5,713 nt of DNA from an uncultured Desulfobulbaceae bacterium (lineage in GTDB: Bacteria > Desulfobacterota > Desulfobulbia > Desulfobulbales > Desulfobulbaceae), in assembly GCA_945787305.1 (NCBI GenBank), contig CALZIH010000197.1:1-5713 (forward strand), written 5' to 3'. A program made the translations under genes and the position numbers. Under the pieces are notes generated by a model. That model did not search any database. It was given only the letters and a program-made list of their open reading frames with translations, and was not told where the DNA came from. Below are positions 5,325 to 5,713 of this stretch, one piece after another. The first letter of the stretch is position 1, and every line of letters starts with the position of its first letter.

Positions 5325-5713
5325 GTGACCGACGAAGAGCTGATAAAGAAAACACTCAAGCTGGCAGAAAAAGGGCGCGGCAAAGTTAGCCCAAATCCGT
5401 TGGTCGGTGCGGTCATTACAAAAAATGATGAGATAATCGCCGAAGGCTTTCACAAGCAGTTTGGAGCCGTGCATGCCGAAGTAGCGGCGTTTAATTCCGC
5501 CCGAAAAGATGTCTTCGGCGGAACATTATATGTAAACTTAGAACCATGCAGTCACTTTGGAAAGCAACCGCCGTGTGTTGACAGAATCAAGAATTCCGGG
5601 ATTGTAAGAGTGGTGGTTGGCACGACGGATCCGAATCCACTTGTCAACGGTAAGGGCATTGCGATTCTCAGAAAGGCGGGCCTGGAAGTCATGGTTGGGA
5701 TTTTGGAAAAAGC
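5325..5713 (+). CDS. ribD: Riboflavin biosynthesis protein RibD, N-terminal deaminase domain (3' end beyond the window)
   Basis: The frame encodes the N-terminal 129 residues of the bifunctional cytoplasmic enzyme that deaminates and then reduces the pyrimidine intermediate made from GTP during riboflavin synthesis. SPNPLVGAVI (22-31), HAEVAA (50-55) and EPCSHFGKQPPC (73-84) are the family signatures. H50, C75 and C84 bind zinc and E52 is the catalytic proton shuttle. TTDPNPLVNGKG (100-111) follows as usual. The reductase half (normally to about 360 residues) lies outside the window, so bifunctionality is assumed. GTG at 5325 is chosen because an in-frame TGA lies two codons upstream (5319-5321) and TDEELIKKTLKLAEKG matches the family's first helix; the next in-frame ATG is codon 123. 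No ribosome-binding site is evident ahead of it. It is divergent from nrdJ. Confidence 0.93.
   Translation, partial: MTDEELIKKTLKLAEKGRGKVSPNPLVGAVITKNDEIIAEGFHKQFGAVHAEVAAFNSARKDVFGGTLYVNLEPCSHFGKQPPCVDRIKNSGIVRVVVGTTDPNPLVNGKGIAILRKAGLEVMVGILEK

Noticed and set aside
5208..5474. Minus-strand 88-codon frame opposite the ribD start
   Set aside because: It is antisense to conserved RibD codons and crosses the palindromic repeat; the RibD frame with its zinc ligands explains the region.

Overview
The window joins two blocks that look unrelated in function and probably in origin. Positions 1 to about 2176 read like gammaproteobacterial DNA. On the minus strand they hold the 5' part of a gene for an uncharacterised coiled-coil protein, a complete molybdate-transporter ATPase gene (modC), and only the C-terminal ~98 codons of the partner permease gene (modB). 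Positions from about 2200 onward hold a complete adenosylcobalamin-dependent (class II) ribonucleotide reductase gene, nrdJ, on the minus strand, and the start of ribD (riboflavin deaminase/reductase) on the plus strand, running off the right edge. The second block could come from many phyla. I cannot place it, though the style of NrdJ and RibD and the palindromic repeat fit a non-proteobacterial lineage. These lineage assignments are impressions from protein character, not from a search.

Layout, left to right: coiled-coil gene (minus, 5' end at 565, cut by the window edge); a 247-bp spacer with a plausible promoter for that gene and a weak hairpin behind modC; modC (minus, 813-1892), overlapping the modB stop by 11 bp as expected of a mod operon; truncated modB (minus, 1882 to about 2175); a 60-bp junction with two strong hairpins; nrdJ (minus, 2237-4972); a 352-bp AT-rich divergent intergenic region (4973-5324) holding control signals but no gene I can support; partial ribD (plus, from 5325).

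The most informative part is the nrdJ-ribD intergenic region. It contains two 16-bp palindromes matching the NrdR-box consensus at 14/16 and 13/16, spaced 31 bp (three helical turns) apart, which is the classical tandem arrangement for the ribonucleotide-reductase repressor NrdR. Just upstream lies a 15-bp palindrome, TTGACTTGGAGTCAA, whose two arms serve as the -35 hexamers of two overlapping divergent sigma70-like promoters, one for nrdJ and one for ribD. A REP-like palindromic repeat with the core TTCGACTCCGCTCA sits in the ribD leader.

The modB/nrdJ junction is the main oddity. Recognisable modB sequence ends inside the EAA loop, exactly at the arm of a fold-back inverted repeat. This is either a real rearrangement breakpoint or a chimeric join made during amplification or assembly. 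No wholly new multi-gene system is evident; the interest lies in the regulatory architecture and the junction.
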